Shown here piece by piece: positions 58,906-64,000 of a DNA stretch of 64,000 bases. Location of the stretch: contig JAEMBT020000001.1 in the NCBI GenBank assembly GCA_018873245.2, forward strand, positions 19,842,220 through 19,906,219, in the 5' to 3' direction. How positions within the stretch are numbered: the stretch's first letter is position 1; each line of letters begins with the position of its first letter. The position numbers were made by a program, and so were the translations under genes. Below the pieces are notes generated by a model. It did not search any database. It was not told the DNA's origin and was given only the letters and a program-made list of their open reading frames with translations. The DNA comes from Archegozetes longisetosus (lineage: Eukaryota; Arthropoda; Arachnida; Sarcoptiformes; Trhypochthoniidae).

Positions 58906-60102
58906 ATAGAGCACTGGTTGTAAGCACTGACCTTTAATTATAAGTCCACAAATGGTGATATATCCAAATGTTACAATTATGTATTATGGGTTGTGTTGAA
59001 TTATCGAGAAAGTAGTGCCCAATTACATCTCTAATAGCTAAAATTTAATTATTGATGGATTAAATCTTCTAAGATCCAGCTCTGAATACTTGCTTAGAGC
59101 GAAAGATAATTTCAAATTGCTTTAACGGAGTCTAAGGCTTAAATCTTGTTTTCGCTGTAATGGATGACTTTTTATAAAAATTGAATTTTGCTGAATCATT
59201 CAATTGTTTGAAATGCTAAAAACAGATTTTTGAAGGCCTTCCAGCTAATAATAGAGATGAAGAAGCTCGATAAATAAGAGTTGGCATAAAATATTGTTCT
59301 TATTTATTGAAAGTGTTTCTTATTCTATTGATAAGATCTGCCCACTTCAAATATTTACGTTAAAAGATAGTTCGTGTGTAAATTTAATTAAGATTCCTCA
59401 ACTAAATAAGAGTGAGAACTTAATTATTGTCTTCTGAGACGGGTTACTCATGCAGAAATGGGTTACCTAAGGATCGAAAAGAAGTTCTGTGGATAAACTA
59501 AACTTTAGTGGGTAGTATTTCGGAATAGGACGGAATAATAATACCTCAACTGAAATATCTCATAAAGGAGCTTTTTCCGAGCCCACTGTATGACCTTTAT
59601 TTTGAATAATTTTAGAAACTTATGCAAATACACTAAGGAATACAAGTGAATAATAAAGAGATAAGTACATTTAAGTCAGAATAAATTTGACTAGAGTTTT
59701 ACGGTAAAGGCAGTTGGATCATATCATAGATTTTTTAATATATTCTGTACGGTATGTAAAATTTAAAACTAAATTGCAAAGTTCTCGACAACTTTTTTTT
59801 TTGCTTTAGTCGTTAGAAAAAAAGTTATGAAAAACACAGTAAGTGAGTTTTGGTCTATTTCCGCACTCTTAATCAATCAGATACATTAACATGTGATACC
59901 TGGTGTTTGCTATAAAAGTATCTCTAACGTTTGCAGTTAAATGATTTGAGTCAATTATTTTTAAGAACACGATATCTGCACTGACCGATTAGTAAACTTT
60001 AGAATATTAATTTCAACTTTTATTCTATTCTATTTTACTCAATCTATTCGTATGAGTAATTAAAAAATAGCGTTTACTTTGTTTTAAAGCTATAATAGTT
60101 GG
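58906..60102. other. Gene-poor AT-rich region
   Basis: About 1.2 kb with no supportable gene or repeat. Confidence 0.4.
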
Positions 60103-60293
60103 CGTTGCCAAATCTCAAGGAATTGATCGGTACAGTCAGTATAAATTAACCTCTGAGTTTTAGCAGAAAAAGGGTCCACTGAATAATATAACTATTACTA
60201 GACATTTGGATCCTTTTCTATTGTTACGACTCAAAGGTTAATTTATCTGACTGTACCAGTTAATTCCTTGGGACTTGGCAAGATAATAATAGC
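60103..60293. repeat. Long imperfect hairpin, about 190 bp
   Basis: Arms of about 75 bases pair across a short centre: left GCCAAATCTCAAGGAATTGA and GTACAGTCAGTATAAATTAA; right the complement of GCCAAGTCCCAAGGAATTAA and GTACAGTCAGATAAATTAAC. Mismatches are scattered. It lies between words AAAAAATAGCGTTTA (about 60062) and their complement (about 60511), so it may be the core of a larger inverted-repeat element of about 460 bp. Confidence 0.65.
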
Positions 60294-61469
60294 GCATATG
60301 ATTTATGTGTGAACTTAACCTATAAAAAGTTCAAAATCAAACTCAATCATTCACATTATTATTCATAACTTTTTATCAAAGCTACTCAAAAAAATGTTGA
60401 TATACTTTTGGAGATACTTTTATAGTGAAACTCGAGATATGGTGTTTAAAATTAATGGAAGGATTTTATTGTTAATAGCTATTTGAAAACTAAACCTTCT
60501 GACTTATTTAAACGCTATTTTTTAAATTTTTATCTTAAAATAAGAATCGATTAAAGTTTGAACTAAAAAATCTGACTGTTGCTTATCTTCAATTTAGTTT
60601 TAAAATGTACGTACCGTATTAGACAAATGTTAATAAGTAATAGAGAAAACTTGTTTTCAATAACAGTTTCACAATTTCTTATATTGAAATTTAAACTATG
60701 AATAGCAAACTTTTTATCTGTAGTCAAATTTATTCTGACTTAGTAGTACATAATTAAGACAAAAATTATAGGCAAATAGTGGTAAAACATAATTAAAGAT
60801 TAAAAAAGAATTACAACGACTATGCTTTGAGTTTTTGTCGATTCCAATACCTGTTCTCAGAGTGAAAGTGGCGAAAGATTAAATTTTCTCACTGTATCCT
60901 AATCTGAAAACTTGCTCTTTATTATCATACTAATAATCGAGATAATGAAAGTATTAGATATGGAGGAATTTCTCAAAGTATAGGCTCATTAATTATCTAA
61001 TAAATTAGTCCCAGAGTTTACTTTGCCTTTACGAGAATTTTTTATCATACTATACAAGCTAAATTATAGATTCACTTAATCTACTTTTATAGCTGTACTT
61101 TTTATATTCGAGTATACTGTATACTCATTCGCTATTGCCTATGAGAGAAAATAAATTGATAATCAATTTCTACCCGTATAAAACTATTCATTTCATTCTG
61201 AAAATCTGAAAAGTATCTATACATAAGCCTCAACTATTTACATTCACAAAGACCTTGGATTATATTATTTAAGAGAAAGTCTCTGTCATTAGTAGTAGGA
61301 ATTTAAGTTGAATTGCAAGTTCAATCCTAATGCAAAAAGAAACTAAGTTTCTAACGAGAAACAGTCGACAATCAACCTTAATGATTTAGGTTTATAAATC
61401 AGATTGTCGAATAATTGTTGTTTTGACGTTGCATTCGGTCTCCTAATTATTAAAAATGAACTTAGTTTA
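60294..61469. other. Gene-poor AT-rich region
   Basis: About 1.2 kb with no gene recognised. The ORF at 61404-61598 on the + strand overlaps minus-strand coding debris and is rejected. Confidence 0.4.
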
Positions 61470-61850
61470 TTACTTATTAATAATTGGTGCCCACGGCAAA
61501 CATTGGAGAAGGAAGACTTCTGTACAAACTTTCAGTATCAGAACAGGGGATTGCCTGTTTTTAAAGGTTCTTGTATTCTCACGAGAACATTCTCATAAAA
61601 TATTTTAGGCATAAAAGGCTTTAAATCGATTTGCGCATTAGCGATGTTGAGACGAGTAAGCAAAGGATTGTGATTGGTGATGTCTACTTCAATTGATCAC
61701 ATCAGGCAACAGCTTCAGAATATCGAAAGGCTTTTGAACATTTTCCAATTTTTCGATTTGTATTAACAAATCAGAAGTTTTCGCGATACGCCACATCTGA
61801 ATCACTCGTGTACTCGTCAAATCTTATCGGTTTCGGTACTTTTATAAGAA
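61470..61850 (-). pseudogene. Multiply frameshifted coding remnant, family unrecognised
   Basis: Minus-strand translations give consecutive protein-like pieces in changing frames: DEYTSDSDVAYREN (about 61818), LLIQIEKLENVQKPFDILKL (about 61770) running to PDVIN, then EVDITNHNPLLTRLNIANAQ followed by IDLKPFMPKIFYENVLVRIQ (about 61690 to 61570), then SDTESLYRSLPSPMFAVGTN (to about 61480). Each piece is GC-richer than its surroundings and ends where the next begins. The simplest reading is one old coding sequence of about 120 residues with at least three indels. I could not name the family; an old gene copy or a captured element are both possible. Confidence 0.5.
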
Positions 61851-63315
61851 TTTAATGGTTAATGGAATTTAGAAAAGAGTGGGCATATAATATAGAGATA
61901 ATATGAATATATAAAGATATTCGCGAATATATTTTCGTAGCTTAAGGACTTATTTGACATTAACGTTTTAGCGTTTGAAATGAAAGAATAAAATTTGAAA
62001 AATAATAGAATTTTAGCTCTTATAACAGATAAAACATAAAGAAGGTATAATATCTGCCTGGAATTGAGTAATGCGTAAGGATGCATCTAATGGATAAATG
62101 ATGTACTATTTAGGCGAATATATAAATAGACATAAGTGTAATAAAACATTTAATAGAGAATTAGTTCCAAAACATAACAACAAGTTCTCCATCAATCTTT
62201 GTGTTTATATGTCTACTTCTTGCTTGAATTACTATATACATCAATGCATTTAATGATATGATTGTAGAAAATATAAAAAGAATTAGGAGACTTTCGATTT
62301 TCAGATCTGAAAATAATTGACTTTTAGTTCTCGTTGTTCGATGAAAATTCATCAGATCGTGGGTTGCTAGCTTATCAATAGGATGATTAGGAAGTTTTCT
62401 GAGCTCATTTTACTCAATTTAAAACAAATGCTGGAAATATTCAATTGAATCTTTATGCATTTTAGTTATAAAAAAATAACTTTATAGTTTTAGAACTCAT
62501 TCGAAATTTTCATCCATTTTATTTATCTAATATTAACTGAAATTTAATAATGGGTCAAGCATAGCGACGTCTGCGCAACCTTCAGCTTGAACTACCTCCC
62601 TTCTACCCCATGTTCACAGTTGTTTATCTTAGTCAACTTAATGTGGGTGATATAAAAACGTCCAAAACCTTATGATCACTTTTGGAAATTTTCAAAATTT
62701 GGTCAGTCATTGCAATTATTTGCCCTTTTCACGAATTTTCTTAAAACCTCTATGGGCTGAAATCTTTCCCCAATCGATGAGTTGTTAGCCAATAAAAATG
62801 TTATTGAGCCCAGCAACTTATTTTTAGTGTCTAATTTCATTTGGCTCCTACCCATCCATATGTCCGCTTTTTGTTAACCCTTACTCCTGTTTGTCGCACA
62901 TGTTGCTTGGGTACGTCTCATAAATGTATGAAAAGATTTGGAAAAACGAAGTAGGATTCGTAAACGAAATTCTTGGTTAATTTATACTTGTATAGATCAA
63001 GAATAACCTGCTCATTAATCTTAAGTATTGAAAGAGTTTCTACTCAATGAGTACATTGAAGCTTTTTTTTAACATTACTTTTGATGTAAGAATGAAAATA
63101 GATTGGTGTTCATCAAGTAGTCACACCTAAACGATTACCTAAAATAAGAGCCTAACATTCTATAGAGAAAATTGAGAAAAGTAACAGCTTATATGAAGCA
63201 TGTACTATATAATCCTCCCTCAAACTTATGCCTACGTATGAGTTTTACTATAGTCAGATAATCAATAATGGATTATCTTAAAAATTAATTGAAGAAAGTT
63301 TTCAATTACAACATA
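61851..63315. other. Gene-poor AT-rich region
   Basis: About 1.5 kb. A somewhat GC-richer patch at 62560-62930 does not translate into anything recognisable on either strand. Confidence 0.4.
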
Positions 63316-63623
63316 TGAAGGCTTTCAAGGAAAAACCGGAAATGATTTGAAACTGTAATGCATTAGCGTTTAGAACACGTGATTTGTTATATCGATAAAC
63401 TTAAAGATATAAAATCTTTACTCAAATATTTGAAACCAAAAATAGAGAATTTTATATTAATTATTTATCTGACTTTGAATAAAATCATAATAAATAATAA
63501 TTTTCAGATTTTAAAGCTTTATTAAATCTATTTCAATTAAAGCTTTTTATTCAAAGATATACATCAATGCATATGTTCTAAACTCGCTCAAAATCATTTC
63601 CGGTTTTTCCTTGAAAGCCTTCA
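63316..63623. mobile_element. TA-flanked inverted-repeat element (MITE), 308 bp
   Basis: The terminal inverted repeats of about 37 bases are essentially identical, starting TGAAGGCTTTCAAGGAAAAA and continuing CCGGAAATGATTT. TA flanks both ends (63314-63315 and 63624-63625). The AT-rich interior is non-coding. The high arm identity suggests a fairly young insertion of a Tc1/mariner-type MITE. Confidence 0.85.
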
Positions 63624-64000
63624 TATATTGATTTTAATATGTATAGAACTTAATTTGAACCAACCCAACCAAATATTAACTCGATTTAGGGAGAAAGAGG
63701 CGGTTAATTTCTGGCGCTGCTCCAATTAGCAACAAGTGAATATTAAAAAGATAGAAAGTTTTTTTTCTAAACTTAAGTCAAGCTGTTACTTAAACATCAT
63801 TTTTCTTGTTCAATAGTAAGCTTGAATCTCGGCTTAGATTTTGCAATTTTGTTCCATATTTAGAATAGTAGCAACCTTTTCAAAAAGAATATTCAAACTT
63901 AGCAGTTAGATCAAAATATCAAGATCATACTATGGTTGATCTTAATTAATTTTGAACGTAAGCAAAAATTGATGAAGAATCAAGTTAAATCAAACTGAAA
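63624..64000. other. Right end of window, nothing recognised
   Basis: About 375 bases of AT-rich sequence; no gene or repeat supported. Confidence 0.4.

Overview
The window is eukaryotic nuclear DNA. It is AT-rich, its genes are split by short GT-AG introns (mostly 60-120 bases), and AATAAA signals follow several stop codons. The gene set includes a gustatory-receptor-like chemoreceptor, a trypsin-like protease, tandem alpha-arrestins, an SLC24-type exchanger and a peptide-receptor-like GPCR, which points to an arthropod. Compact genes next to a repeat-filled gene desert, and the small secreted proteins, make a chelicerate such as a mite my best guess. This is inferred from gene content, not from a marker sequence.

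Layout. 1-14 kb: the 5' end of a trypsin-like protease (-), a four-exon gustatory-receptor-like gene (-) with a one-base frameshift in a T9 run, a small secreted protein gene (-) whose 3' flank has a partly deleted inverted copy beside it, and two adjacent five-exon alpha-arrestin genes (-) with matching intron positions. 14-21 kb: sparse, with a broken unrecognised coding stretch and a small two-helix membrane protein next to a decayed relative. 21-36.6 kb: the gene-dense core. It holds a 13-exon lysophosphatidylcholine-acyltransferase-like gene (+), an SLC24 K+-dependent Na+/Ca2+ exchanger (-), a C2HC zinc-finger gene (-) divergent from prostaglandin E synthase 2 (+), a cysteine-containing secreted protein (-), an unrecognised four-helix membrane protein (+) and a class I methyltransferase (-). 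36.6-64 kb: a gene-poor, repeat-rich block with one clear coding exon, the first exon of a class A GPCR at 53.1 kb, one possible orphan exon at 39.0 kb, and frameshifted coding debris at 49.9 and 61.5-61.8 kb.

Mobile DNA. I could delimit eight terminal-inverted-repeat elements, seven of them with recognisable target duplications. Three are hAT-like with 8-bp duplications (46050-46611, 49519-51601, 56484-56955). One is a 1.23-kb foldback element with about 320-bp inverted repeats and an 8-bp duplication (42592-43823). Three have TA duplications (5865-6477, 46872-47772, 63316-63623). The eighth has Tc1-like ends (1258-1677). There is also a dispersed CTCGT-rich family with copies near 41.4 and 48.7 kb.

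The genes do not form a pathway; they are ordinary neighbours on a chromosome. I found no novel multi-gene system. The most useful observations are the exon-level gene models, the two reading-frame breaks in otherwise intact genes, the inverted duplication at 7.6-8.8 kb, and the delimited transposons. All calls rest on reading translations and splice sites by eye; no database was searched.
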